This document shows, in pieces, positions 9,257-18,317 of a DNA stretch of 64,000 nucleotides. The position numbers were made by a program, and so were the translations under genes. Location: contig JAUIEA010000005.1 of the NCBI GenBank assembly GCA_030429045.1, positions 1 to 64,000 of the forward strand. The letters are read 5' to 3'. The stretch is from Bacteroidia bacterium (GTDB lineage: Bacteria > Bacteroidota > Bacteroidia > Chitinophagales > Saprospiraceae). The first letter of the stretch is position 1; each line of letters begins with the position of its first letter. The notes under the pieces were generated by a model. That model searched no databases. It had not been told where the DNA came from and saw only the letters and a program-made list of their open reading frames with translations.

Positions 9257-9720
9257 CGGCCTGCTTCTGGACCGAAGAGACGATGATCGAGGGGGAAGGG
9301 TTTTTCACTGACCAATTGAACATGATAAAAATCCGGAAGTTGAGGGTTGATCAGCAGGTTCCATTCTCCCTCTACAATGGAAGAAGGTACCAGCACAAAA
9401 GTATGATTGGCCAGGAGTGATGCTCCGAATCGTTGGGACACAGGACCTGGTGGAATTTGCTGCCATCGATCAGGCAGTTCCGCTACATTGACCCTGTGAA
9501 CGGGTAAGTTCGATGGTATATCCAGGATCTGGAGAATAAAGTCCTGCGGGATCAACTTTCGGGGAAGATGGACCAGAATTTCCAATAAGGCCAGAGACCG
9601 GCTGGTTGCAGAATAGATCGTTTCCTGTCCAGCGAGATTCCATCGCCCCGGATACAGGGCGGCGCCGTGACCCGAAAGGGAGCCGGCGTATTTCTGCCGT
9701 GTCAGTCGGAAAGCCTCCAT
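9253..9720 (-). CDS. RES-domain toxin
   Basis: 155 residues, one RES domain. The expected polar residues are present: an early Arg (LTRQKYAG), the GRWN motif near residue 26, YSATSRSLALLEILVH around residues 36-51 with Ser and Glu, and a late N/P segment (LLINPQLPDF). RES toxins degrade NAD+ and stop growth. The gene follows its antitoxin, with start and stop codons sharing one base (TGATG). Antitoxin-first order and coupling are typical of these modules. The 3' end overlaps the DUF3052 gene by four bases. Confidence 0.88.
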   Translation of the reverse strand: MEAFRLTRQKYAGSLSGHGAALYPGRWNLAGQETIYSATSRSLALLEILVHLPRKLIPQDFILQILDIPSNLPVHRVNVAELPDRWQQIPPGPVSQRFGASLLANHTFVLVPSSIVEGEWNLLINPQLPDFYHVQLVSEKPFPLDHRLFGPEAGR

Positions 9721-10223
9721 CAGGAGAAGAGACCGTGTTCCATCCGGCCCAACTCATCGCAAAGGAGGGAGCAGCCGTGAGAATCTGCGAGCATATCAAC
9801 AGGCTTTTGATCTCTGAATTGGAAATTGGGGGTATCCAGCCACTCGCGAAAGGCGGATGTGGTGTCAAAAAAAGCCAGCCCGAGATCCGTCACTTGAGCG
9901 ACATCAAGGATTTTTTCGGACTGATATCGCCGAAATCGGAAATGAGGACCTTCCCTGGCATAACGGGAGAGGGTCTTTTCGGAGATATCCAGGATGTGAC
10001 TCCATTCTTTCTCTGTGAGGGGGGCCCGTTCCTGAATGTGGGCGAATAGCCCATAGGGCAAGCCAGCCTGGATGATCAGGGAGAGCTCCAAAGGATGAGT
10101 GAACAAGTGCCCGGGCAAGATCGCTTTGCGAGGGGAATGTGGTGCCTGACCCTTCGCAGGGTAGACGATCAGGGACTCCATGACCTGGCTGATCTTGGAT
10201 TCTAAGGTGGATAGAGGGCTCAT
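9720..10223 (-). CDS. Xre/MbcA/ParS-type antitoxin partner of RES toxin
   Basis: 167 residues from ATG 10223. A TTG 30 bases upstream is possible but adds nothing family-like. The central segment (TEKEWSHILDISEKTLSRYAREG) is a helix-turn-helix of the antitoxin_Xre type. The C-terminal 55 residues carry the toxin-binding domain, with a D.AQVTDLGLAFFDTTSAFREWLDTPN pattern in which FREWL and P are diagnostic. It neutralises the RES protein encoded immediately downstream and probably represses its own promoter. I did not find an obvious operator in the short upstream gap. Confidence 0.85.
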   Translation of the reverse strand: MSPLSTLESKISQVMESLIVYPAKGQAPHSPRKAILPGHLFTHPLELSLIIQAGLPYGLFAHIQERAPLTEKEWSHILDISEKTLSRYAREGPHFRFRRYQSEKILDVAQVTDLGLAFFDTTSAFREWLDTPNFQFRDQKPVDMLADSHGCSLLCDELGRMEHGLFS

Positions 10224-10319
10224 CTTGGAAAGTTGTCTGTAATATATGGACAAATTTCCAGACTAAAAAGTTCCAACTCCCTCCCTGGGACTCGGGTCAC
10301 AGAGCAAAACAGGAACTGT

Positions 10320-11210
10320 TCAGATTCCCTGGCCGGGGAATTTGGTGATCTCGATGGTCGTAGAGGCCATCTGGATCCGACCGCCACTGGCGTCGACCTC
10401 CTGGAGAAGGGCCCGCATCAAGGTATCCTTGGTGACTCTTCTGCGTTTGAAATCCACGGTGTAGCGCAAGGTGAATTCAACCCAATTGTCATTGGCCATC
10501 AGGGTGACCATCGGTTTGGTAATGGCATCTTCGATCATATACTTTTTCACCATGCTCGCCCAGGTCATTTTGGCGATCTCTGCGCTTTCTTTCAGGTGGG
10601 TATCAGCGATTCGCAACAGCATTTTTTCCGTTTCCTGGTAATCGCTGCCATATCGGATCGGCACCCTGATCTCATCCCAGATGAAGGGAAAGTCAGCGGA
10701 ATAGTTAAATACCGGCTCCTTGAAGACAAAACTGTTGGCAATTCGGACGATTCGACCGTTATACTGATCGGCATCGACCCATTGCCCCATTTCCATCAAC
10801 GTCGTGCGCAGAACACCGATGTCGATGACATCCCCTTTGATACCACCCAGCTGGACCCGGTCGCCGGTCTGGTAAAATCCGCCAAATACAATGGCCAGCC
10901 AACCGGCCACACTGGTGATGACCTCCTGGAGGGCAAAGGCAATCCCTGCTCCGGCAACACCCAGGGCCAATCCCAGGCCACTCAACCGGACCTGGAAGGC
11001 CATCAGGATAGCGATGAGAATGACGAGGTAACCCACAAATGTCACCCCCTTCCGAAATCGATACCGGTTTTCTGTATCCTCGATCCGGGAAAAGATGCGC
11101 TGGCGGAACAGGACGACCAGGCCCCAGATCAGGGCCACCCAAATGGCCGCAACGACACTTTGGCGCAACAGCGGATCAGGGAGCCAGTTTTCCAGGAGTT
11201 GGTTCATCAT
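10320..11210 (-). CDS. MscS-family mechanosensitive channel
   Basis: 296 residues. There are two N-terminal membrane helices, then a pore-lining third helix rich in Gly and Ala (LGLALGVAGAGIAFALQEVITSVAGWLAI) directly followed by FY.GDRV.LGGIKGDVIDIGVLRTTL, the classic MscS pore and beta-domain junction. The soluble vestibule fills the rest. It opens under membrane tension and releases solutes after hypo-osmotic shock. It is on the same strand as the TA module but about 100 bases apart from it, so it is probably a separate unit. Confidence 0.92.
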   Translation of the reverse strand: MMNQLLENWLPDPLLRQSVVAAIWVALIWGLVVLFRQRIFSRIEDTENRYRFRKGVTFVGYLVILIAILMAFQVRLSGLGLALGVAGAGIAFALQEVITSVAGWLAIVFGGFYQTGDRVQLGGIKGDVIDIGVLRTTLMEMGQWVDADQYNGRIVRIANSFVFKEPVFNYSADFPFIWDEIRVPIRYGSDYQETEKMLLRIADTHLKESAEIAKMTWASMVKKYMIEDAITKPMVTLMANDNWVEFTLRYTVDFKRRRVTKDTLMRALLQEVDASGGRIQMASTTIEITKFPGQGI

Positions 11211-11297
11211 GTGGGAAGATTTAGAGGTTTAACAGACAGATCATCGATCGTGGATATGTCGTCAGTTCGTCATCTCCAAGTTACGGCAGATGAACCT

Positions 11298-11316
11298 AAA
11301 AAAGTCAATAGACTTT
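11298..11316 (-). terminator. Weak terminator of efflux operon
   Basis: The stem AAAGTC/GACTTT with a 4-base loop (11301-11316) is followed by T6 on the minus strand, downstream of the last permease gene. Confidence 0.45.
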
Positions 11317-11437
11317 ATTGCACATCGTTCAGACGATCAATGTCTGGGTCAACCCGGACAAACCCGCTGATCGTGCAGTTTTCGTCCGCGAGATGGGCGA
11401 ATTGTACTTTTCTACTACACGATTCGGGATGAACCGC

Positions 11438-12556
11438 TTATCCACGTTTTCTGTAATTCCAGATCGCGACACCATTCAGCACAGCTGCCAGCAAGCCCAT
11501 CGCACCGAATTGCATGCCCAGGTCAGTAAATCCGGAACCTTTGATCACCACCATCCGCATCACCGACACAAAGTAAGTAACCGGGTTGAACCGTGCAATG
11601 ACCTGTGCCCAATCTGGCATGCTTTCGATCGGCGTATACAATCCGCTCATCAGGATGAAGATCAGCATGAAAAAGAAGCCGACCAGCATCGCTTGTTGTT
11701 GCGTATCCACGATCGTGGAAATCAGGAGCCCGAAACCGAGGACAGCGAGTAAAAATACAGCTGCAAAGGCATAGATAACGACCAGGGAACCAACGGGGAC
11801 GATGCCATAGACCACATAGCTGATGATCAATCCAACCGTCAACACCACAAACCCCAGAACCCAGAAGGGGATCAATTTCCCCATGATGACTTCAGATTTT
11901 TTCAGCGGGGTGACATTCAATTGTTCGATGGTCCCCACTTCTTTTTCGACCACGATATTCAGGGCCGCCAGAAATCCTCCCACCATGGTCAGAAGGATGG
12001 TCAGGATACCCGGCACCATAAAGAGGGGATAGGAAAGGTGGGGGTTGAACCACACATTGGGGACCACCTCGATGCGTGGCTCCGGGAAGTACCGTGGAAA
12101 CTGCACCCATTCCGTTCGGACCCCTGTGTTGAAGTTGCGAATGGATTGGGCGAGATAGGCACTCCCCAGGTTGGCTTTTACACCATTGATGGCGTTCACT
12201 GCCATGAAGAGTTTGGCCTCATTTTCCCGGATGAGGTCTCGTTCAAATCCATCTGGAATTTGCAGGACGAGGTCGGCCTGGTCTTCTTCGACGGCATCCA
12301 AAGCCTGTTCAAATGAGGTGCTCAACTCGTTCAGTCTGAAATACGGTGATCCATCGATCATGCTGATCAGCTGTCGGCTGTAGGGAGAATGATCCTGGTC
12401 GACGATGGCCACATCCACGTTCTTCACCTCATAATCAGCGGCCATAGGCAGGACGATGAGCTGGATAGCCGGCATGAGGAACATGATCCGCAGAATGGCC
12501 GGATTGCGAAAGATCTGTCTGAATTCCTTCTCGAGGATGAATCGGAGTGTGCGCAT
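11438..12556 (-). CDS. ABC-2 type permease, efflux operon (second permease)
   Basis: 372 residues. One N-terminal membrane helix is followed by a large periplasmic domain (about residues 45-180) and then five further helices, the YhhJ/YbhR-type layout. The motif EKEVGTIEQLNVTPLKKSEVIMGKLIPFW near residue 205 is the conserved cytoplasmic loop of drug-exporting ABC-2 permeases. It pairs with the permease encoded just upstream (16-base gap) and the two ATPases to form a heteromeric exporter. It is the last gene of the operon. The substrate is unknown. Confidence 0.9.
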   Translation of the reverse strand: MRTLRFILEKEFRQIFRNPAILRIMFLMPAIQLIVLPMAADYEVKNVDVAIVDQDHSPYSRQLISMIDGSPYFRLNELSTSFEQALDAVEEDQADLVLQIPDGFERDLIRENEAKLFMAVNAINGVKANLGSAYLAQSIRNFNTGVRTEWVQFPRYFPEPRIEVVPNVWFNPHLSYPLFMVPGILTILLTMVGGFLAALNIVVEKEVGTIEQLNVTPLKKSEVIMGKLIPFWVLGFVVLTVGLIISYVVYGIVPVGSLVVIYAFAAVFLLAVLGFGLLISTIVDTQQQAMLVGFFFMLIFILMSGLYTPIESMPDWAQVIARFNPVTYFVSVMRMVVIKGSGFTDLGMQFGAMGLLAAVLNGVAIWNYRKRG

Positions 12557-12572
12557 GTTGAATCGATTAGGG

Positions 12573-13679
12573 TCAGGTCAGTCGGATGTCAAATTTGCGC
12601 CAGCTCAGGACGAAGAGGAAGACCGTCATGCCCAGGAGGATCAGGGTCTCCTTCCAGATCGCCGCAAAGCCAAGACCCTTGATCATCACGTCCTTGACGA
12701 TCAGATAATACCATTTGGCGGGAACCAGGTTGGACAGCACCTGCAGGGGCATGGGCATATTTTCGATCGGGAACATGAACCCGCTGAACATCAACGTCGG
12801 GAGCAGCAGACCGACCAGTGAGATGAACATGGCCAGCATCTGACTATTGGTCGATGTGGAGATCAGCATCCCCAGGGCCAGAGCTGTCATGATAAAGAGC
12901 CCGGACTCGGCATACAGCAACAACAGGCTCCCTGCAATGGGCAATTCCAGCAACCAGACGCTGAGGATCAGGATGGTGGTGAGATTGACCAGGGAAAGGG
13001 CCAGATAGGGTACCGTCTTAGCCAGGATCAAGACCATGGGTCGCAAGGGAGACACAAGCAGGACCTCCATATTGCCCTGTTCCTTTTCCCGGACAATGGC
13101 AATGGATGTCATCATGGCACAGATCAACATCATCACCATCGCCATCACGCCCGGTACGAAATTGAATGCACCTTTTTGCTGGGGGTTGTACAACATGCGC
13201 ACCTCTGTGGTGATCGAATAGGGCAATTGGCGGTCATCCCACAGTTCCATCTGATGGTCCCGGATGATCGCTCCGGCATAATTGAGGAGGGAGGAGCCCA
13301 GGTTGGGATCTGACGCATCTGCGATAAGCTGGATCTGGGCATGGTGCGATTGGTTGAGGTCCTGGCTGAATCCGGCCGGAAAGACGATCACCATATTGGA
13401 GCGACCAGCTTGAAAACTGGACTCGATCTGGTCGAAATGGGTCAAGTTTTCAGACAGATTGAAAAACTGACTCGCGGCGATCCGTTCCGTGATTTGCCGG
13501 GTCTCGGAGTCCTTGCTCAGGTCGAGGACCGAAAACTTGCTGTTCTTCACCTCATTGGATAAGGCAAACCCGAACAGCAGGATCTGGGCAATGGGAATGC
13601 CCAGAAGGACGAACAGGGTTCGCCAGTCCCGGAGGATATGCTTGAACTCTTTGATGACGTATGTCCAGAATTGGCTCAT
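12573..13679 (-). CDS. ABC-2 type permease, efflux operon (first permease)
   Basis: 368 residues. The architecture matches the next permease: an N-terminal helix, a periplasmic domain (about residues 45-175) and five C-terminal helices. The loop motif is EKEQGNMEVLLVSPLRPMVLILAKTVPYL. The two permeases are clearly paralogous and divergent, so they are expected to form a heterodimer. It lies 37 bases downstream of the second ATPase gene and 16 bases before its partner. The order TetR, TolC, HlyD, ATPases, permeases resembles the E. coli ybh exporter, though the ATPases here are separate proteins. Confidence 0.9.
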   Translation of the reverse strand: MSQFWTYVIKEFKHILRDWRTLFVLLGIPIAQILLFGFALSNEVKNSKFSVLDLSKDSETRQITERIAASQFFNLSENLTHFDQIESSFQAGRSNMVIVFPAGFSQDLNQSHHAQIQLIADASDPNLGSSLLNYAGAIIRDHQMELWDDRQLPYSITTEVRMLYNPQQKGAFNFVPGVMAMVMMLICAMMTSIAIVREKEQGNMEVLLVSPLRPMVLILAKTVPYLALSLVNLTTILILSVWLLELPIAGSLLLLYAESGLFIMTALALGMLISTSTNSQMLAMFISLVGLLLPTLMFSGFMFPIENMPMPLQVLSNLVPAKWYYLIVKDVMIKGLGFAAIWKETLILLGMTVFLFVLSWRKFDIRLT

Positions 13680-13716
13680 GATCGCTTGTTTCGTCTATAC
13701 AGGTTCAGATCCTTCA

Positions 13717-14460
13717 TTATCCATCAGTACGAGTGGCTTTCCGGGCCAGTTGAAGAAAGACTTCATCCATGCTCCCGGCATCGTAAATCTTTTTCAGGTT
13801 GGCGGGCGTGTCCAGGGCGTCGATCCGACCGTCTACCATGATCGAGACCCGATCGCAATACTCCGCCTCATCCATGTAGTGGGTGGTGACAAAGACCGTG
13901 ATCCCACTGGCCGCTGCTTCATAGATCATTTCCCAGAACGCACGCCGGGTAACAGGGTCTACACCTCCCGTCGGTTCATCGAGGAATACAATGCGCGGCC
14001 GGTGAAGAATGGCTACCGAGAAGGCGAGTTTCTGTTTCCAGCCCAGCGGCAGGCTGCCCACCAATTGACCGGATTCAGATTCCAACCCGAGGCGCTGCAG
14101 GAGCTCCGCTGTCCTGGAAGCCAACTCCTGATCACTGAGGCCATAAATGCCCCCGTAAAACCGGATGTTTTCACGGACCGTCAGGTCCTGGTACAACGAA
14201 AACCGCTGACTCATATAGCCGATGTTTCGCTTGATCTGCTCGGGTTGTTTGAGTAAGTCAAATCCGGCCACCTTCGCGCTGCCGGAGGTGGGAAAAGACA
14301 AGGCGATCAACATGCGCATGGCCGTCGTTTTTCCTGCACCATTGGCGCCGAGAAATCCGAATATTTCACCTTTTGAAACATCAAAGGAGATATTGTCCAC
14401 GGCCGTAAACGCACCAAACTTCTTGGTCAACTCCCGGGCTTCGATGGCATAGTCAGACAT
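13717..14460 (-). CDS. ABC ATPase with degenerate signature motif
   Basis: 247 residues. Walker A (GANGAGKT, G38-T45), Q-loop Q85, Walker B with DE at 161-162 and the switch histidine H194 (TTHYMDEA) are all intact. The signature, normally LSGGQ, reads LPLGW (137-141). The same odd signature is known to me from the C-terminal half of YbhF-type ATPases. Its partner, encoded just upstream with an eight-base overlap, has the opposite pattern of losses, so the two probably form a heterodimer with one working ATP site. It powers the exporter of this operon. Confidence 0.92.
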   Translation of the reverse strand: MSDYAIEARELTKKFGAFTAVDNISFDVSKGEIFGFLGANGAGKTTAMRMLIALSFPTSGSAKVAGFDLLKQPEQIKRNIGYMSQRFSLYQDLTVRENIRFYGGIYGLSDQELASRTAELLQRLGLESESGQLVGSLPLGWKQKLAFSVAILHRPRIVFLDEPTGGVDPVTRRAFWEMIYEAAASGITVFVTTHYMDEAEYCDRVSIMVDGRIDALDTPANLKKIYDAGSMDEVFLQLARKATRTDG

Positions 14461-15397
14461 GAGATTCGGTTGTAAAGGCCATGAATCGGTCTTCTATTGT
14501 CGGGTCGATCCGTTTCCAGGTGATCCCGGTATGTCCACACTGCCGCAGCCATTCCTGAAGCTGATGTTCACTGGCCGGAGTGGGGTTAGCCAGGGTGACG
14601 TGATGGCTGTCACCAAATGCAAAGGCCGTTTTCACCTCGGGCGAACGACGGAGGTCCTTCAATAGGGGGTACATCTCGTCGCTGGCAGCCGCCCATAGTG
14701 GGGTGGTAAATTCATCACAGATCCCCTGGGGCGTATCTACAGAGAAGAGTGATCCTTCCTGGATCAGGCCCACTTTGTCACATCGGGCAGCTTCGTCCAT
14801 GTAGGGCGTAGATACCAGGATGGTCAGCCCCTGGGCTTTGAGGCGATCCAGCATATCCCAGAACTCCTTGCGACTGACCGCATCCACGCCGGTTGTCGGT
14901 TCGTCGAGGAGGAGGATACGAGGTTGATGGATCAATGCGCAGGAAAGAGCCAGCTTCTGTTTCATTCCCCCGGAGAGTTGTCCGGCACGACGGTGTTTGA
15001 AGGGCTCGATCTGCTGATAGATCTCCTTTACCAGATGATAATTCTCCCTGACTGTGGTGTGGAAGATGGATGCGAACAGATTCATATTCTCCTCCACCGT
15101 GAGATCCTGATACAACGAAAACCGCCCAGGCATATAGCCCACCCGTTTTCTGATTTTGGCATAATCGCGAACGATATCCAGTCCGTCCATGGAGGCCTGG
15201 CCGCTGTCGGGCAGGATCAGGGTGGTGAGAATGCGAAAGAGGGAGGTTTTTCCAGCACCATCCGGACCGATCAAGCCAAAGATCTCCCCTTCTGCACAGG
15301 CAAAACTGATGCCGCGCAGGGCTGGCGTTTCCACCCGTTTTTTCCCCTTGCCCGTGGCGTAGGTTTTGGTGATCTGATCGACAATGATACGGTCCAT
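14453..15397 (-). CDS. ABC ATPase lacking Q-loop Gln and switch His
   Basis: 314 residues. Walker A (GPDGAGKT, G44-T51), a canonical signature LSGGM (141-145) and Walker B (LLLDE, ending 166) are present. The Q-loop position reads GYMPGRF (Gly for Gln) and the H-loop reads STPYMDEA, with P198 where the histidine should be. The C-terminal 80 residues are an extra domain (ASEHQLQEWLRQCGHTGITWKRI region) as in DrrA/CcmA-like ATPases. Read with the second ATPase, the pair resembles a split YbhF. It starts three bases after the HlyD gene ends and overlaps the next gene by eight bases. Confidence 0.92.
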   Translation of the reverse strand: MDRIIVDQITKTYATGKGKKRVETPALRGISFACAEGEIFGLIGPDGAGKTSLFRILTTLILPDSGQASMDGLDIVRDYAKIRKRVGYMPGRFSLYQDLTVEENMNLFASIFHTTVRENYHLVKEIYQQIEPFKHRRAGQLSGGMKQKLALSCALIHQPRILLLDEPTTGVDAVSRKEFWDMLDRLKAQGLTILVSTPYMDEAARCDKVGLIQEGSLFSVDTPQGICDEFTTPLWAAASDEMYPLLKDLRRSPEVKTAFAFGDSHHVTLANPTPASEHQLQEWLRQCGHTGITWKRIDPTIEDRFMAFTTESHV

Positions 15398-15400
15398 AGG

Positions 15401-16411
15401 TTATTCGTTGAGGTCTACTTCGGCATACATGCCGATCTTGAGCAGCCCGTCATTGGCCACTCTTACCTTGGTGGCATACACCAGGTTGGCTCGCTCATCA
15501 CGGGTCATAATAGTTTTTGGAGTGAATTCTGCCTGATCTGCGATCCAGGTAATGGTACCGGGATAGGCCCGGTATCCCCCTTTGCCGTCATCCACCATGA
15601 CCTGGACAGATTGACCAATTTTAACCGTGGGTAACTGTCCGCCCGTCAGATAGGTTCGCAGAAACAGGGTATCCGTTTTGGCGATCTTGTACAATGGCTT
15701 TCCGGGTCCTGTGATTTCGCCGGCTTCCGCATAGGTGATGAGCACTGTCCCACTCAGTGGGTTCTTGACAGCTGTCCGGGAGAGTTGATCGTCCACCTGG
15801 GCAGCGCGTTTGTCGAGTGGATCCTTTTCACTGAGGATGGCCCTGTTCTGCCGCCGGGCAGTGGCCCGCTGAGCGGCGATCTGTTTCTCCAGGATGTCAA
15901 TCTGGCTTCTGGCAGCTACCTGTTGTTTGGACAGGACATCGATCTGACCTTCAATGTCCTCCAGTTGCTTTCGGGGGACGGCATCAGCATTCACCAGCTT
16001 GGTGAACCGTTCCTTTTCCCGTTGCAGGACAGACATCTGTCCGGCGAGGACGTCGATCTGCCGGCGCTGTGCCTGGATCTGGCCGTTCAGGACATTGATC
16101 TGGGGCTCCACATCCATGGTCTTCAGATCCAGAGATGATTTGGTGGCTTCGATCTGCTCCTTCTGCAGGGAAAGACTCAAAGGGTCGATCCGGGCGACGA
16201 TGGTCCCGGCACCCAGGGAATCCCCTTCATGTGCTGAAAAGGAAAGAATTCGGCCGGCTACTTCCGCGGAGACGATCACATCAGTTGCCTCAAATGTGCC
16301 ACTGGCATCAAATTCCAACCCGTTATTGAGGCAGGACGTCACCAGCAGGGCAGGCAGGATCATCAGGGTAAGGACGTGAATACGATGGCGTTTCAGTTGG
16401 ATCTGATTCAT
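15401..16411 (-). CDS. HlyD-family periplasmic adaptor lipoprotein
   Basis: 336 residues. An N-terminal hydrophobic segment ends in LVTSC, giving a plausible lipidation site at C27. A lipoyl-like half follows (GRILSFSAHEGDSLGAGTIVARIDP), then a long alpha-helical hairpin with Gln/Lys/Leu heptads (about residues 80-200), the second lipoyl half and a beta-barrel domain. It should bridge the inner-membrane ABC exporter to the outer-membrane TolC protein encoded upstream. Its start overlaps the TolC stop by four bases (ATGA). Confidence 0.9.
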   Translation of the reverse strand: MNQIQLKRHRIHVLTLMILPALLVTSCLNNGLEFDASGTFEATDVIVSAEVAGRILSFSAHEGDSLGAGTIVARIDPLSLSLQKEQIEATKSSLDLKTMDVEPQINVLNGQIQAQRRQIDVLAGQMSVLQREKERFTKLVNADAVPRKQLEDIEGQIDVLSKQQVAARSQIDILEKQIAAQRATARRQNRAILSEKDPLDKRAAQVDDQLSRTAVKNPLSGTVLITYAEAGEITGPGKPLYKIAKTDTLFLRTYLTGGQLPTVKIGQSVQVMVDDGKGGYRAYPGTITWIADQAEFTPKTIMTRDERANLVYATKVRVANDGLLKIGMYAEVDLNE

Positions 16412-17691
16412 TTCTGTTGTGTTTTTCCAGCGAGGAGTCGGGTTTGAACAGTGGCCTGGGCAGCCTGTATACGGTGGAGTTCATTTTGCAGGATGGCCTG
16501 GTACCAGGCATCTACTTCGCGTAAATAGTCCGGGGTGGGAATGATGCCTTCCTCCAGTTGAAGGGCAGCGGTATCCTTGATCCGGGTCCGCCTTTCCAGA
16601 ATGTCGCGATCGGATTCCAAATAGGTGGCATAGGTGGCTGCCTCTGTTTGAGCCTGACGCACCTGCATGTCGAGGGCCCGGCGGAATCCAGACTCCTGTT
16701 GACCGACCATTTCCTGGCCCAGGCGGATCAGTTCGCGATCCGGGCCGTCTGCGTAAAAGGAGCTCAGATTCCACCGCAAGCGGGCGCCGGCCATAAAAAG
16801 AGGTGATGGATCAGGATTGAAGAGGTTGAATCCGGGCCGGCCCAGTCCACCCTGGGCAAACAGGATCAATTTGGGTAGTTGTTGGGATTGGACCAGTTTT
16901 GCCTGGGCATCCAGTGCAGACTTTTTGGCCTCGAACAGGGCCCATTCCCGGCGCGGCTGGTCACCGGCATCTGCTTGACCCGGCAGGGAGAGCGCTGTAT
17001 CCATCGACACTTCCCTGCCGATCAATTGACCGAGGTTGGCCCGGAGGAGCTCCTCCTGGAACCGGTTTTTTTCCAGGGATTGCCGGTGTTTGATCAGCTC
17101 AACGGCCAGCAGGTCGATATCTTTTCGCTGGACGATCCCTCCCTGGTACAATTCGGCCAATTGCGCTTCGCGACGTTGCAGTTCCGACTGCACTAATTCG
17201 AGAGCCTTTCGGTGTTGCTGTGTAAGGAGGATACCGAAATAGAGTTGATGGACCTGGAACTTCAGTCCGTATAATTCAGCTTCGTGCTGCAGGCGTACAG
17301 CTCCCTGTTCAGCCCGACTGGCAGCTTTGAGGTGCCGGGTTGCTCCACCGTCATACAGGGTTTGCGTGAGCTCGCCGACGACCCGGTATTGATCCTGAGG
17401 CGCAGATGGGGCTTCGAACCCGGGAATGGATAGAGGGATATCTACCACGGTTACTTCATTCTGCCAGGTCGCCTGTCCCTGGATCTCCAGTTTTGGCCAG
17501 TAATTCCGGTTGAGTTTGGCGTGATGGGCAGTGCTGATAGCCGACTGCAGAGCCACCTGGTGTGCCAGAGGGTGCTGGCGTTCAAGCAGCTGGAAGCACT
17601 CCGACAGAGAGAGCGCATCCTGACCATATGCCGGAAGGCATGCCAGCCATATTGCCAGGATCTGGAAAACTTGGATGAAAGTCGATTTCAT
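16408..17691 (-). CDS. TolC-family outer-membrane efflux protein
   Basis: 427 residues with a signal peptide (about residues 1-23, ending AYGQ). The two long coiled-coil repeats of the TolC/OEP family are evident: LSLSECFQLLERQHPLAHQV at the start of the first, and an AKLVQSQQLPKLILFAQGG strand segment starting the second. It provides the outer-membrane exit duct of the exporter. The start codon shares one base with the TetR stop (TAATG), so the regulator and efflux genes are one transcript. Confidence 0.9.
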   Translation of the reverse strand: MKSTFIQVFQILAIWLACLPAYGQDALSLSECFQLLERQHPLAHQVALQSAISTAHHAKLNRNYWPKLEIQGQATWQNEVTVVDIPLSIPGFEAPSAPQDQYRVVGELTQTLYDGGATRHLKAASRAEQGAVRLQHEAELYGLKFQVHQLYFGILLTQQHRKALELVQSELQRREAQLAELYQGGIVQRKDIDLLAVELIKHRQSLEKNRFQEELLRANLGQLIGREVSMDTALSLPGQADAGDQPRREWALFEAKKSALDAQAKLVQSQQLPKLILFAQGGLGRPGFNLFNPDPSPLFMAGARLRWNLSSFYADGPDRELIRLGQEMVGQQESGFRRALDMQVRQAQTEAATYATYLESDRDILERRTRIKDTAALQLEEGIIPTPDYLREVDAWYQAILQNELHRIQAAQATVQTRLLAGKTQQK

Positions 17692-18305
17692 TATTGGGGT
17701 TTCAATGAAGTAGTGAGTAGTTGGATCACCTCTTCCTGTCGATCGACCAGGAATTGGTCAAATTCTGGTTCGGAATACTGGAAAACCATTTTCATGAGCG
17801 GGCGCCCCAGATAGGGAAAAATGCAGAGGCCCATGATATGCGCCCACAACTGAAATGGATCGATCGGTCGGATATGACCCGCCTCGACTTCCCGGGTCAC
17901 GAATTTTTCAAATGCCTGTATGGGAAAGGGGGCTGACCCTGAGCTGTTCAGTGCGTCCCAGAGGGCTCGGGGGTTCCGGTTGATCTCTTGAATGATAAAG
18001 GCTGCCAGATAGGGTTGCCGATGCAGCATTGTCAAGTACGACTGGACAAACCCCCGGATCATGGTGTTCATATCCGGTGTGGATTTGAAGATCGATTGGA
18101 TCTGGGGCAGGAAGGACTGGACAGCTTCCTGGAAGATGAGGAAGAAGAGCTTTTCCTTGTTGCGAAAGTAATAGTGCAGGAGAGCCTTGTTGATCCCTGC
18201 CCGATCGGCAATATCCTGCATCCGGGCGCCAGACATGCCCTTCTCGAAGAAGACCTGCTTGGCAGCGTGGATGATCCGTTCCTGTGTAGACTGGTCTGTA
18301 TCCAT
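17691..18305 (-). CDS. TetR-family repressor of the efflux operon
   Basis: 204 residues from ATG 18305. A longer open frame exists upstream but would run through the operator and has no family resemblance. The N-terminus TQERIIHAAKQVFFEKGMSGARMQDIADRAGINKALLHYYFRNKEKLF is a textbook TetR helix-turn-helix. The C-terminal ligand domain is of the YbiH/CecR-like sort. The perfect palindrome 13 bases upstream of its start is the obvious operator, so autorepression and control of the entire efflux operon by an exported compound are expected. Confidence 0.93.
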   Translation of the reverse strand: MDTDQSTQERIIHAAKQVFFEKGMSGARMQDIADRAGINKALLHYYFRNKEKLFFLIFQEAVQSFLPQIQSIFKSTPDMNTMIRGFVQSYLTMLHRQPYLAAFIIQEINRNPRALWDALNSSGSAPFPIQAFEKFVTREVEAGHIRPIDPFQLWAHIMGLCIFPYLGRPLMKMVFQYSEPEFDQFLVDRQEEVIQLLTTSLKPQ

Positions 18306-18317
18306 TTGCCCAAATGG

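Noticed and set aside
10233-11432. 399-residue open frame opposite the MscS gene
   Set aside because: It has Pro/His/Gln-rich shadow composition; the minus-strand frame carries the conserved MscS pore motif.
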